Source: Lentilactobacillus sunkii DSM 19904
GTDB taxonomy: Bacteria; Bacillota; Bacilli; Lactobacillales; Lactobacillaceae
Direction: 5' to 3'
DNA: 64,000 nucleotides
Assembly: GCF_001435575.1 (NCBI RefSeq)
Contig: NZ_AZEA01000002.1
Location: 1-64,000 of the forward strand
A program made the position numbers and the translations under genes. Below the pieces are notes generated by a model, which made no database searches, was not told the origin of the DNA, and saw only the letters and a list, made by a program, of their open reading frames with translations. Below, piece by piece: positions 16,692-25,740 of this stretch (positions are counted from its first letter, which is position 1; each line of letters begins with the position of its first letter).

Positions 16692-17612
16692 CTACTTATT
16701 AATTCTGATTCGTGGATCAATCAATCCATAAACGATGTCAGTAATTAACAGCACAACACAAAGCATCGCACTATAGACAATTGTCAGTCCCATGATAGTT
16801 GGGTAATCGTTGGTCAAGATTGACTTAACGAATTGTTCACCAATACCAGGAATCGAGAAGATGTTTTCAACAACCATTGAACCGGTCATGATGTTAACGG
16901 CCAAAGGTCCAATAATGGTAACAACTGGAATTAAACTGTTACGCAAAGCATGGTGGTAAATAATTCCAACTTTGTTGAGCCCCTTGGCTTTCGCAAGCTC
17001 GATATAATCCGAGCTGAGCACGTCCACCATTTCCGTCCGCATGAATCGGGCGGTTTCAGCTAACGGCGACGCGGCCAACGCCAAGGTCGGCAGGACGGTA
17101 TACATAAACCCGCCCCAATCGGCAATTGGGAATAACCTCAGCTTCAAGCCCAGGTAATACTGCAACAGTACCGCCAAAACGAATGAAGGAATTGAGATAA
17201 ACAGAATTGAAATGATGGTAGCTGAAGTATCAACCCAGGTATTAGCCTTGATTGCACCAACAGCTCCAACGATTAATCCTGCAAGAACCCCGAGGACCAT
17301 TCCTTGGCCACCAATAATCAATGATGGTCCAAGACGGCTGGAAATCAGATATGAAACCGGCTGGTTACTGAACTGGAATGAAGTACCGAAGTTACCATGA
17401 ATCACTCCGCCCAGATATACCAGGTATTGCTGCCAGACGGGTTTATCCAACCCATACTGCTTATAAATCTGATGAATCTGTGTCGGTGTCAGCTTGGCTT
17501 GATTGGTCAATGGAGTACCTGGCATTAATTTCATCAAGAAAAAGGTGATTGTAGTGACGATAAACAAGGTCAGAATAATATAAAATATTCGTTTTCCCAA
17601 GTATTTTGCCAT
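16692..17612 (-). CDS. oppB: Oligopeptide ABC transporter permease OppB
   Basis: 306 residues, six membrane spans. N-terminal MAKYLGKRIFYIILTLFIV and the EAA-type loop AKAKGLNKVGIIYHHALRN identify OppB. The in-frame ATG at 17627 is replaced by ATG 17612, which has GAGAGGAACACTT upstream. 14 nt separates it from oppC. A weak hairpin between oppA and oppB would let oppA be made in excess of the membrane components. Confidence 0.92.
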   Translation of the reverse strand: MAKYLGKRIFYIILTLFIVTTITFFLMKLMPGTPLTNQAKLTPTQIHQIYKQYGLDKPVWQQYLVYLGGVIHGNFGTSFQFSNQPVSYLISSRLGPSLIIGGQGMVLGVLAGLIVGAVGAIKANTWVDTSATIISILFISIPSFVLAVLLQYYLGLKLRLFPIADWGGFMYTVLPTLALAASPLAETARFMRTEMVDVLSSDYIELAKAKGLNKVGIIYHHALRNSLIPVVTIIGPLAVNIMTGSMVVENIFSIPGIGEQFVKSILTNDYPTIMGLTIVYSAMLCVVLLITDIVYGLIDPRIRINK

Positions 17613-17677
17613 AAGTGTTCCTCTCATTTCTAATTATGTTGTAACTATTTTTTCATAAACCCCATAATAATGTAAAA

Positions 17678-17703
17678 GAGGCCGGATTTCAATAACCAGC
17701 CTC
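17678..17703 (-). terminator. Partial terminator between oppA and oppB
   Basis: GAGGC-C-GG / CC-A-GCCTC stem, with TTTTACATTATTATGG behind it on the minus strand. It probably allows read-through to oppBCDF. Confidence 0.55.
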
Positions 17704-17730
17704 AAATACATTGAACTGTTCATTTAATAA

Positions 17731-19347
17731 TTACTTAACGTAAGCCTTACTAAAGTCATACTGTGGTGATGTTGTAAAGGCTTGAACACCCTTAACAGAT
17801 GAACGTACCAAAGCGGCTTGTCCTTGTTGATAAAGTGGAACAATTCCTTGATCCTGCATCAAGATCTTTTCAGCAGCGACCATATCGTTCCAACGAGCAG
17901 TTTCATTGTTGGCATCTGTAGATTCAGATTTCTTGATCAAAGCATCGTATTGCTTGTTTGACCATTTTCCATCGTTATATGAATTGTTTGATGTCATCAA
18001 GTCCAAGAAGTTACTTGGATCTGGATAATCGGCAATCCATGCAGATGTAACCAAATCAAATTGTTGACTTTCTGAACGAGACAATTTTGACTTAAATGGA
18101 ATGCTTTGAACGGTAATCTTCAAACCAGGTAATTTTTCAAGTTGACTTTGGATAAATTCGCTTGATCGCTTACTATCATCGTCATCGGAGCCCAACAAGC
18201 TCAAGCTCAATGACTTCTTGCCCTCTTGTTTCAAACCTTTTGCGAATAAGGCCTTAGCTTCTTTCAGATCATAGTCGGTACCAGCCTTCACATAAGCTTG
18301 GGAAGCAAAGTCTTTACCGTTATGCTTAGCCATGCTTGCAGGAACAAATCCTTTAGGAGTGATATCCCCACCCTGCATAACTTTATTAACCATTTGTTTC
18401 TTGTCAATTGCCAATGCCATCGCTTTACGAATATTAACATTTCTTAAAGCTTTGATCTTCTTTTGGTTGAATTCCAAATAAGAAGTTGATGCTTGTGGGA
18501 ACACCGTGTATGCTTTGTTCTTCTTATTGTTGGCAGCCAGAGTACCACTTAAAGTGGTGTAATCAAGCTTGTTACTGTTGAAACTGTTCAAACCAGTTGA
18601 TGGTGTCTTAACAGCTTGGAAGTTGATCGTCTTAACTTTAACATCTTTGGCATTCCAATACTTGGTATTCTTTACAAGCTTCCAAGTATCGTTGGTACCA
18701 TTCCAACCTTTAAGAATAAATGGGCCATTATAGCTATTCTTTGTGGAATTAGTTGCATAGTCATTACCATATTTGGAAACTGTCTTAGAATTCTGGGGGA
18801 AGAATTCGGGTTGGGTAACCATATATTTAAAGTAACTTTGCGCCTTATTAAGCGTAACAACGAACTTGTAGTTACCTTCAGCCTTAACCCCAAGTTTAGA
18901 AGGTGACATCTTACCAGCGTTGATCTTTGCTGCATTCTTAATATTGGCAAATATGTATGCATATTGTGAAGCCGTCTTTGGCTTAACGGTTCTTTGCCAT
19001 GAGAATACGAAGTCTTTGGCGGTAACAGGATCTCCGTTGTTCCACTTAGAATGACGCAGATTAAATGTCCATGTTAACCCATCCTTGGACACGCTATAAC
19101 TTTTGGCAACCCCCGGATTGGCCTTGTTGTTTTTAGCCATTCGAAGAAGTCCTTCGTTTGTACCATTGGCAACTTGTGCTGAATACAAATCAATCATCTT
19201 TGAAGTATCCATAGTTGAAATTGCTGCCGGAGTACTCCAATTGATCTCCTGTTTCTTAGATTGTGAAGACTTGCTCCCACACCCTGCGAGGATAAGTCCA
19301 GTAACGAGGACAACCCCACCGAGTTTCGCTAATGAATTAATTTTCAT
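17731..19347 (-). CDS. oppA: Oligopeptide-binding lipoprotein OppA (proximal copy)
   Basis: 538 residues, SBP family 5. Lipoprotein signal with lipobox LILAGC; then NWSTPAAISTMDTSKMID, WTFNLRHSKWNNGDPVTAKD and the C-terminal AWIADYPDPSNFLDLMTSNN block that line the peptide pocket in this family. It captures extracellular peptides for OppBCDF and heads the same operon. It is clearly paralogous to the distal oppA at 20075, with many identical segments, including WKLVKN-KYWNAK. Confidence 0.92.
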   Translation of the reverse strand: MKINSLAKLGGVVLVTGLILAGCGSKSSQSKKQEINWSTPAAISTMDTSKMIDLYSAQVANGTNEGLLRMAKNNKANPGVAKSYSVSKDGLTWTFNLRHSKWNNGDPVTAKDFVFSWQRTVKPKTASQYAYIFANIKNAAKINAGKMSPSKLGVKAEGNYKFVVTLNKAQSYFKYMVTQPEFFPQNSKTVSKYGNDYATNSTKNSYNGPFILKGWNGTNDTWKLVKNTKYWNAKDVKVKTINFQAVKTPSTGLNSFNSNKLDYTTLSGTLAANNKKNKAYTVFPQASTSYLEFNQKKIKALRNVNIRKAMALAIDKKQMVNKVMQGGDITPKGFVPASMAKHNGKDFASQAYVKAGTDYDLKEAKALFAKGLKQEGKKSLSLSLLGSDDDDSKRSSEFIQSQLEKLPGLKITVQSIPFKSKLSRSESQQFDLVTSAWIADYPDPSNFLDLMTSNNSYNDGKWSNKQYDALIKKSESTDANNETARWNDMVAAEKILMQDQGIVPLYQQGQAALVRSSVKGVQAFTTSPQYDFSKAYVK

Positions 19348-19397
19348 GTTGCGATACTTCCCTTCTTGATATGAAATATAAATTTTGTGATGCCCTT

Positions 19398-19426
19398 ATT
19401 TTAAATTAAAATTTGATTAAAAGCAA
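19398..19426 (-). promoter_or_regulatory. Promoter of proximal oppA
   Basis: TTGCTT, 17-nt spacer, TAAAAT on the minus strand, 51 nt before the start codon. A 25-nt block (19398-19422) covering the -10 box and spacer is identical to the one before the distal oppA (21745-21769). Confidence 0.65.
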
Positions 19427-19794
19427 ACCAAATCCTGCTTTTTATTCAATATGCCTATTACAAAATTGGTATAGCAGGGTATTTGTGAAATCACAATTGC
19501 CATATTGACGGTGGTTTATACGTTCTGTTTCACTTATAAATAAATAGTGAAATGATTGGTCGAAATGATTTTCCGGGTAAAATACCAACCAATTATGACA
19601 ATGGACCGCACAAGGTGTAAATCGATTCACAGATTCAATCAATCCTTTACTCACAATATGAGGAGGGAGTGCAAATGTGGGATATGCAAGAATTGTGTAT
19701 AAAAGGAGCGGATTTATCCCAAATGTGACATCGTTGTGATAGTTGGGTGTGCGTTTTATGGCTTAGTTATTCGGCGGTGTTGCCGGCTAAAAGA
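19427..19794. other. Intergenic DNA with one possible 17-codon ORF
   Basis: No family-level gene is seen between the proximal oppA promoter and repeat copy E'. One feature stands out: AGGAGGGAG followed by ATG at 19675 and 17 sense codons to TGA at 19726-19728 (plus strand). The site is strong for lactobacilli, but the peptide has no recognisable character. The rest is AT-rich and holds short dyads without T-tracts. Confidence 0.35.
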
Positions 19795-19868
19795 CTGCCT
19801 GGCCTACTTGGTACTGTACAAGGAAAAGCAGTCAACGATGAACACGAAACGTTCATCATTGACTGCTT
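19795..19868 (-). repeat. Partial palindromic repeat, copy E' (tandem to E)
   Basis: Carries the distal arm and the apical stem-loop of copy E almost unchanged (GTACAAG...GCAGTCAACGATGAAC with complement) but stops at GACTGCTT, so the gene-proximal arm is missing. About 82 nt of unrelated sequence separates it from E. The high identity suggests a recent duplication. Confidence 0.65.
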
Positions 19869-19950
19869 GGGTTTGTGCTCGCATTGGTCATTTGTTTTGA
19901 GGCTGCGGGATTTGTGTTTGTTATTTTATTTACTGCTCCCTTCGGCCTTT

Positions 19951-20074
19951 GAGCTATGCTCCGACGACCCAGGGGCCTACTGTACAAGAAAAAGCAGTCA
20001 ACGATGAACACGAAACGTTCATCATTGACTGCTTTTCCTTGTACTCCGGTCCCTAAACGGGTCTCGTCGCACAC
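19951..20074 (-). repeat. Stop-adjacent palindromic repeat, copy E (distal oppA)
   Basis: Begins right after the TAA of the distal oppA with GTGTGCGACGAGACCC and ends GGGTCGTCGGAGCATAG (minus reading). The apical stem is about 28 bp with two small mismatches (19982-20009 with 20017-20044), and the lower stem is CGACGAGACCC with GGGTCGTCG. Confidence 0.7.
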
Positions 20075-21697
20075 TTATTTCACACTAATCTTACTCCAAT
20101 TCCACTGTGGTGCTGTTGGGAAGAATTCCACGCCTTGAATCTTTGGCTTCATCAATGTTGAAATTGCTGGTTGATACAATGGAACGATTCCTTGATCATT
20201 CATCAGAACCTTTTCTGCTTCAACCATGTCTTTCCAACGAGCGCCTTCATTGGCAGCATCTGTTCCTTCAGACTTCTTAACCAACGCATCATACTTGGCG
20301 TTGCCCCACTTACCATTGTTGTATGCATTCTTGGAAGTCATGATATCCAAGAAGTTGCTTGGATCTGGATAATCAGCGTTCCATGCACTAATAACCAAAT
20401 CAAATTGGCCGCTTGCAGAACGTGCCAGACGGGTCTTATATGGTACGTTTTGGTTGGTAATCTTAACACCAGGGAGTTTTGTCAACTGACTCTGGATAAA
20501 CTCAGTTGAACGTTTGGCAACATCAGTATCATCTGAGAGTAACGTCAGGTTAACCGACTTCTTGCCGGTTTCCTTCAATCCCTTTGCCCAATACTTCTTG
20601 GCTTCGTTCAGGTTATATGAAACGGCACTCTTAACGTATGATTCATCCGCAAAGTCTTTACCGTTACGTTGTGACATATCATCTGAAACAAATCCCTTAG
20701 GTGCCTGTGAACCATCAGCGAGCACTTTGTTGGCAAGTTGTTTCTTATCAATTGCAAGTGAGAATGCTTTCCGGATGTTCTTGTTCTTAAACATTGGGAA
20801 TTTCTTCTCGTTCATTTCCAGGTAATAGATAGAAGCTTGTTTGTACAAGTGATAGTTCTTATCGTTCTTATACTGTTTAACTTGCGTTCCACTTAATGTC
20901 GTGAAGTCCAGCTTGCCGCTTTGATACCCATTCAAAGCAGTGTTTGGATCCTTGATTGCTTGGATGTTCAAAGTATTAAGCTTAATTGACTTAGCATTCC
21001 AGTACTTAGGATTCTTGACCAGTTTCCAATTATCATTGGTACCGTTCCAACCCTTTAATACAAATGGACCATTGTAACCATTCTTTTGAGCATCAGTTCC
21101 GTAAGCGGAGCCATACTTTTTAACGACAGAAGTTTCTTCAGGGAAATAGTAACTTTGAGCAACCATGTACTTGAAGTAACTTTGTGGCTTAATTAAGTGA
21201 ACAACCAGTTTGTAGTTACCTTCCGCCTTAACACCAAGTTTCGACAAAGGCATTTTGCCGGCATTGATTTTTTCGGCATTTGGAATGTTATTGAAGATAT
21301 ACGCATACTGTGAAGCGGTCTTTGGATTAACAGTTCGTCGCCATGAATTGACAAAGTCACTTGCAACAACCGGCTTGCCGTCATTCCACTTCGAATGACG
21401 AAGATTAAATGTCCAAGTTTTACCATCCTTTGAAACGGTATAATTTTTGGCAACTCCAGGAACAACTGAATTGTTCTTGGACATTCTCAAAAGGCCTTCA
21501 TTAGTTGCGTTAATGTTTTGACTCGAAATCAAATCGGTCATCTTTGACGCATCCATAGTATTGATGTTAGCAGCCACCATCCAATTGGCAGATTGCTTTT
21601 TGCTGCCTGAATCGGAAGACTTACTGCCACACCCCGCTAAAACAAGAGCGGTGAGTAGTCCAACGCCACCGATCTTTAATAATGATTTTGTTCTCAT
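20075..21697 (-). CDS. oppA: Oligopeptide-binding lipoprotein OppA (distal copy)
   Basis: 540 residues, SBP family 5, lipobox LVLAGC. It has the same landmark segments as the proximal paralogue (NTMDASKMTD, WTFNLRHSKWNDGKPV, SAWNADYPDPSNFLDIM). It is separated from the rest of the operon by about 730 nt that includes the E/E' repeats, and has its own promoter, so it is probably an independently transcribed second receptor with different peptide preference feeding the same OppBCDF pore. Confidence 0.92.
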   Translation of the reverse strand: MRTKSLLKIGGVGLLTALVLAGCGSKSSDSGSKKQSANWMVAANINTMDASKMTDLISSQNINATNEGLLRMSKNNSVVPGVAKNYTVSKDGKTWTFNLRHSKWNDGKPVVASDFVNSWRRTVNPKTASQYAYIFNNIPNAEKINAGKMPLSKLGVKAEGNYKLVVHLIKPQSYFKYMVAQSYYFPEETSVVKKYGSAYGTDAQKNGYNGPFVLKGWNGTNDNWKLVKNPKYWNAKSIKLNTLNIQAIKDPNTALNGYQSGKLDFTTLSGTQVKQYKNDKNYHLYKQASIYYLEMNEKKFPMFKNKNIRKAFSLAIDKKQLANKVLADGSQAPKGFVSDDMSQRNGKDFADESYVKSAVSYNLNEAKKYWAKGLKETGKKSVNLTLLSDDTDVAKRSTEFIQSQLTKLPGVKITNQNVPYKTRLARSASGQFDLVISAWNADYPDPSNFLDIMTSKNAYNNGKWGNAKYDALVKKSEGTDAANEGARWKDMVEAEKVLMNDQGIVPLYQPAISTLMKPKIQGVEFFPTAPQWNWSKISVK

Positions 21698-21744
21698 AAA
21701 TATGAAACTTCCCTTCTGTTTATGTATTATCTGTGAACTTATTC

Positions 21745-21773
21745 ATTTTAAATTAAAATTTGATTAAAATCAA
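21745..21773 (-). promoter_or_regulatory. Promoter of distal oppA
   Basis: TTGATT, 17-nt spacer, TAAAAT on the minus strand, 48 nt before the start. It shares a 25-nt identical block with the proximal oppA promoter, implying a common regulator or a recent gene duplication that kept the promoter. Confidence 0.65.
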
Positions 21774-21993
21774 TGCCAATTTTACAAATTCGGCAATTCT
21801 TTATTACCAATGGATGCAACGTATACAATTAGATTGGTTGCTGTAATAACAGCCAATTCATAACATTCGATCACATTTTCTCTAATAATTGTGAAAAGGG
21901 GATTGTTTCATCTCCATGTCATCCACACTTTGTCTACGAATTAATTACATTTGTGTGTTATACTTGAACACATAATTTATTAGGAGGCACCAC

Positions 21994-23280
21994 ATGGATT
22001 TACAAGAAAGCTTAACTCCTGTAGTAACGATTGGACTCAATCGAAGTTCAAGCAGCTTTGATTATTCAATGACAGAATTGAATAACCTGGCTGAAGCAAA
22101 TAATATGAAGGTTGTTGAAACCCTGGTCCAAAAATTGGACAAACCAGATCCCGCCACCTACTTCGGTAAAGGCAAGATTGAAGAGCTGACACAAGTCATC
22201 ATTGATGATGGTGTTGACACCGTCGTGGCAAATGATGAATTGTCACCCAGCCAGATTCGAAATATCGAAAAGAACACCCATGCACGAATCATCGATCGAA
22301 CCGGCCTGATTCTTGAAATTTTCGCCAACCGGGCACAATCCCGGGAAGCCAAACTTCAAGTTGAACTTGCCAAATTAAAATACCAGCTGCCACGTTTGCA
22401 TACCAGTGCCAGCCAGCGTTTGGACCAGCAAACCGGTACCAGCAGTGGTGCTGGTGGGGCCACCAACCGTGGTGCCGGTGAATCACAATATGAATTAAAC
22501 CGCCGGACCCTTGAAAAACGAATTACCCATGTTAACCAGGAACTTAAAGAAACAGCCAAGGCGGATCAGACCAAGCGCAAGCAGCGTGACCGCAGTGAAA
22601 TGCCGACCGTTGCCCTTGTCGGGTATACCAACGCCGGCAAGTCAACCGTTATGAACGGCATGATCAACCTCTTTGGTGAAAATGAAGACAAACAGGTTAT
22701 GGTTAAGAACATGTTGTTTGCCACATTGGACACATCAGTCCGAAAGCTGACCCTTCCGGATCAAAAACGTTTCCTATTAAGTGACACCGTTGGGTTCGTC
22801 AGTCAACTGCCTCACCAATTGGTTCAAGCTTTTAAGTCCACCCTTTCCGAAGCAGCTAACGCTGACCTGTTAGTTCAGGTTGTCGATTATTCCGATCCCC
22901 ATCGTGAATTGATGATGAAGACCACCGAAGATACTTTGAATGAAATCGGCGTCACCGGGGTTCCAATGATTGTCGCTTTGAACAAAGCCGATAAGATGGA
23001 AGTCACCTTCCCATCAAGAGAGGGCGATAACCTGATCATGTCAGCAATGGACGAAAAATCACTGCAGGAATTAACCACAATGATTAAAGAAAAGATCTTT
23101 AAGAACTATCAGAAGCTGACACTCCTGATTCCATTTAGTGCCGGCGACATTGTTTCCTATTTAAATGAAAACACCAATATCGAGAAAACCGACTACCGCG
23201 ATGATGGCACAGTCATCACGGCGGAGTTAAACGATGTTGATGCCAAACGATTTGAAAAGTACGTCTTACCAGCTGAGTAA
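21994..23280 (+). CDS. hflX: GTPase HflX, ribosome-splitting factor
   Basis: 428 residues. The HflX N-terminal domain (GKGKIEEL and ANDELSPSQIRNIE) is followed by a Gly-rich loop (SSGAGGATNRGAGESQ, about 150-165), a coiled coil and the G domain: G1 GYTNAGKST at 210-218, G3 DTVGF, G4 NKAD. HflX binds the large subunit and splits stalled or hibernating ribosomes. AGGAGGCACCAC precedes ATG; an extended -10 (TGTTATACT) lies at about 21956-21964. Divergent from the distal oppA. Confidence 0.93.
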   Translation: MDLQESLTPVVTIGLNRSSSSFDYSMTELNNLAEANNMKVVETLVQKLDKPDPATYFGKGKIEELTQVIIDDGVDTVVANDELSPSQIRNIEKNTHARIIDRTGLILEIFANRAQSREAKLQVELAKLKYQLPRLHTSASQRLDQQTGTSSGAGGATNRGAGESQYELNRRTLEKRITHVNQELKETAKADQTKRKQRDRSEMPTVALVGYTNAGKSTVMNGMINLFGENEDKQVMVKNMLFATLDTSVRKLTLPDQKRFLLSDTVGFVSQLPHQLVQAFKSTLSEAANADLLVQVVDYSDPHRELMMKTTEDTLNEIGVTGVPMIVALNKADKMEVTFPSREGDNLIMSAMDEKSLQELTTMIKEKIFKNYQKLTLLIPFSAGDIVSYLNENTNIEKTDYRDDGTVITAELNDVDAKRFEKYVLPAE

Positions 23281-23354
23281 GTAACTGGTTAAGAACAATT
23301 TTGAGGTTTATTTATTTTCGTAATTTTTGAGATGAGAAGAGAGGAAGAACAACC

Positions 23355-24719
23355 ATGAAAGAACAAAAGGAAGTCACGTTGGACAGAGACCTTGGCCTCT
23401 GGTCAGCGCTATCACTTGTGATTGGAACAATTATCGGTGCCGGTGTTTTCGTCCGTCAATCAGCCGTATTAGACGACGCCGGCTCAACATCAATGGCCCT
23501 GTTTGCTTGGCTTGCCGGTGGTATTTTGACTATCACCGCTGGATTGACAATTGCTGAAATTGCTTCGCAAATGCCTGAAACCGGTGGCCTGTACGTCTAT
23601 ATGGAGCGGATTTATGGTAAGCTTTGGGGCTTTTTGTCCGGCTGGATGCAGATCATTATCTATGGCCCGGCAATGATTGCTTCGCTTGGCGCCTACCTTG
23701 CGATTTTGCTATCCGATTTCTTTGGCTTCCCAAGTAAGTACAATGCCATTCTTGCCATTGTCACAATTATCTTAGTCGGTATTTTAAATTTATTCTCTAA
23801 CCGTTATGGTGCTACTTTTGCTATTATTACGACCGTCTGCAAATTGGTTCCAGTTGCAGCTTTGATTATCTTCGGCCTCTTCTTCGGTAACGAAAACGCC
23901 TTTGGTCAAAGCCTGGTTCATGTTCATCAATCCGCCGGCAACTTTGGGGTTGCCATCTTAGCTACTTTATTCGCTTTTGACGGATGGATTTTGGTTGCCA
24001 ACCTGGGTGGTGAAATTAAGAACCCTCGTAAATTACTGCCACAAGCCATTACCCTTGGCATCTTAGCCGTCCTTGTCATTTACCTGTTGGTTTCCTATGG
24101 TGTTTACCGTTCAGTTCCAGCAGAACAGATTCACCGTTTGGGCACTAGTGCCATCCCTTACATTGCCAACCAGGCATTTGGTGAAGTTGGTGGAAAAATT
24201 CTCAGTATCGGAATCATCATTTCAATCGTTGGCTGTATGAACGGTAAGGTCATGACTTTCCCACGGATTATGTACGCAATGGCAAAACGTGGCCAGCTGC
24301 CATTCTCAAAGACTTTGTCATACCTGCACCCAAAGTCGCATACACCAATTTTTTCAACGATCGCAGAATTGATCATCGTTACGATCATGATCATCTTCTC
24401 TAACGCTGACCGTCTTTCAGAATTATGTATCTTCACTGTGTACTGCTTCTATGTCATGGCATTCGTTGGTGTCTTCTTGTTAAGAAAACGCAACCCCAAC
24501 CAGCACCGGGTATTCTCAACACCCTTGTTCCCAATCACACCGATCCTGGCGATTGGTGGATCTCTATTCGTGATTGTCAGTGAAATCATGTCGGATCTTC
24601 CGGGTGTTTTAACGTCATTCATCTTTGTCGCAGTTGGAATCCCCGTATTCTACTATGAAAGTAAAAAATATCGTGAACGTGAAGCTGCAAAAAGCGCATC
24701 GATCGATAATGAAGATTAA
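23355..24719 (+). CDS. APC superfamily amino acid permease
   Basis: 454 residues with about 12 membrane spans. The first span holds VIGTIIGAGVFVRQ, the backbone-binding GxG motif of amino acid transporters; FAFDGWILVANLGGEIKNP (span 6 and following) is typical of L-type/SteT-like exchangers, so neutral amino acid exchange is possible. The substrate cannot be told from sequence. GAGAGGAAGAACAACC precedes ATG; a terminator follows at once. Confidence 0.88.
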   Translation: MKEQKEVTLDRDLGLWSALSLVIGTIIGAGVFVRQSAVLDDAGSTSMALFAWLAGGILTITAGLTIAEIASQMPETGGLYVYMERIYGKLWGFLSGWMQIIIYGPAMIASLGAYLAILLSDFFGFPSKYNAILAIVTIILVGILNLFSNRYGATFAIITTVCKLVPVAALIIFGLFFGNENAFGQSLVHVHQSAGNFGVAILATLFAFDGWILVANLGGEIKNPRKLLPQAITLGILAVLVIYLLVSYGVYRSVPAEQIHRLGTSAIPYIANQAFGEVGGKILSIGIIISIVGCMNGKVMTFPRIMYAMAKRGQLPFSKTLSYLHPKSHTPIFSTIAELIIVTIMIIFSNADRLSELCIFTVYCFYVMAFVGVFLLRKRNPNQHRVFSTPLFPITPILAIGGSLFVIVSEIMSDLPGVLTSFIFVAVGIPVFYYESKKYREREAAKSASIDNED

Positions 24720-24732
24720 TCATTGAACCATT

Positions 24733-24765
24733 AAAGCCCACAAACAACCTGCTTGTGGGCTTTTT
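24733..24765 (+). terminator. Terminator after the permease gene
   Basis: AAAGCCCACAA/TTGTGGGCTTT stem followed by TTTTT. Confidence 0.9.
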
Positions 24766-24777
24766 GAATGCGTTCAT

Positions 24778-25728
24778 TTAAAGTATCACAACTGCTTTTC
24801 CAAAACTATCATGACTGTCAAGATAAGCTTGAGCATCAGCAGTATGCTTCAGATCAAACGTTTTGGTTGGTGCCACATCAATTTGATTATCATTAATGAT
24901 ATCGAACAAATCATCGAACTTCTGTTGGTTAAGGGCTCCTGATTCAAAGCTGGTTAAATAACCACCATTCAGTTGAGAAATGGGTTCAAAATGAGTGAGA
25001 TCCCATACACCACCGAGTTCACCGGTGACACAGGTAATGCCCTCATTCTTAATGAATTGCATTGAATTCGGCAATGAGAGGGCACCAACCAGTTCAAGAA
25101 TCCGATCGTATTTCTTATCAGTCTGGAGTTGATTGTCTTTATCGAGGACAACTTCATCAAAGCCGACTTTCTTAAGTTCGTCCGCTTTTTCCAAATGCCT
25201 TGTTGAACCTACCAACTTAATCGACGGTGCCATCGCCCGAGCCAATTTTCCGGCTGCCACCCCAACCCCGCTGGTTGCACCACGAATAAGCAGCGAATCA
25301 GCATCATCAAGGCGCAATTTAAGTAAGGAACCATACGCTGTCCCATATGTTTCCGGAACGGCTGCCAGGTCCTGAACATCGAGTTGGGTATCAACTGAGT
25401 AGATGTGGTTATTTGGCAATAATGTATATTCTGCATAACTACCGTTAAATGCACGCCCCATGCCACCCATGACAGAAACCACAATTTGACCTTTTTGAAG
25501 TCGTTTTGGATCAGTTGTCTCAACAACCTCCCCCACACATTCAATGCCAAGGATCCGCGGCAATTTAACCGACGGGGACCAGCCATTTCTGGTAAAGATT
25601 TCCGAGCGGTTAATTCCAAATCCTTTCACTTTCAGCAATGTCCACCCATCTTTAATCTCAGGCATTGGTACATCTTCATAAGATAAGGCGGTCGGTCCAC
25701 CCGGGTGTCGTAATACGACTGCTTTCAT
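24778..25728 (-). CDS. Zinc-type alcohol dehydrogenase-like oxidoreductase (MDR, quinone-reductase type)
   Basis: 316 residues. GroES-like N-terminal domain (NRSEIFTRNGWSPSVKLPRILG) and a Rossmann domain with RGATSGVGVAAGKLA near 148. The catalytic and structural zinc ligands of true alcohol dehydrogenases are absent, as in NADPH:quinone or enone reductases. It is just downstream of the broken LacI gene; the gap is only 12 nt, so the two may have been one operon. Confidence 0.85.
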   Translation of the reverse strand: MKAVVLRHPGGPTALSYEDVPMPEIKDGWTLLKVKGFGINRSEIFTRNGWSPSVKLPRILGIECVGEVVETTDPKRLQKGQIVVSVMGGMGRAFNGSYAEYTLLPNNHIYSVDTQLDVQDLAAVPETYGTAYGSLLKLRLDDADSLLIRGATSGVGVAAGKLARAMAPSIKLVGSTRHLEKADELKKVGFDEVVLDKDNQLQTDKKYDRILELVGALSLPNSMQFIKNEGITCVTGELGGVWDLTHFEPISQLNGGYLTSFESGALNQQKFDDLFDIINDNQIDVAPTKTFDLKHTADAQAYLDSHDSFGKAVVIL

Positions 25729-25740
25729 ATTGATTGCCTC

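Noticed and set aside
19398-19422. CodY box in the oppA promoter block
   Set aside because: It is AT-rich and partly palindromic but does not match the CodY consensus well enough to name the regulator.
19442-19654. 70-codon minus-strand ORF between the oppA genes
   Set aside because: GTG start without a ribosome binding site and a composition unlike a folded protein.
19795-20074. Direct repeats between oppA genes as a possible CRISPR or att site
   Set aside because: The repeats are the apical hairpins of copies E' and E, with no integrase or spacer pattern nearby.
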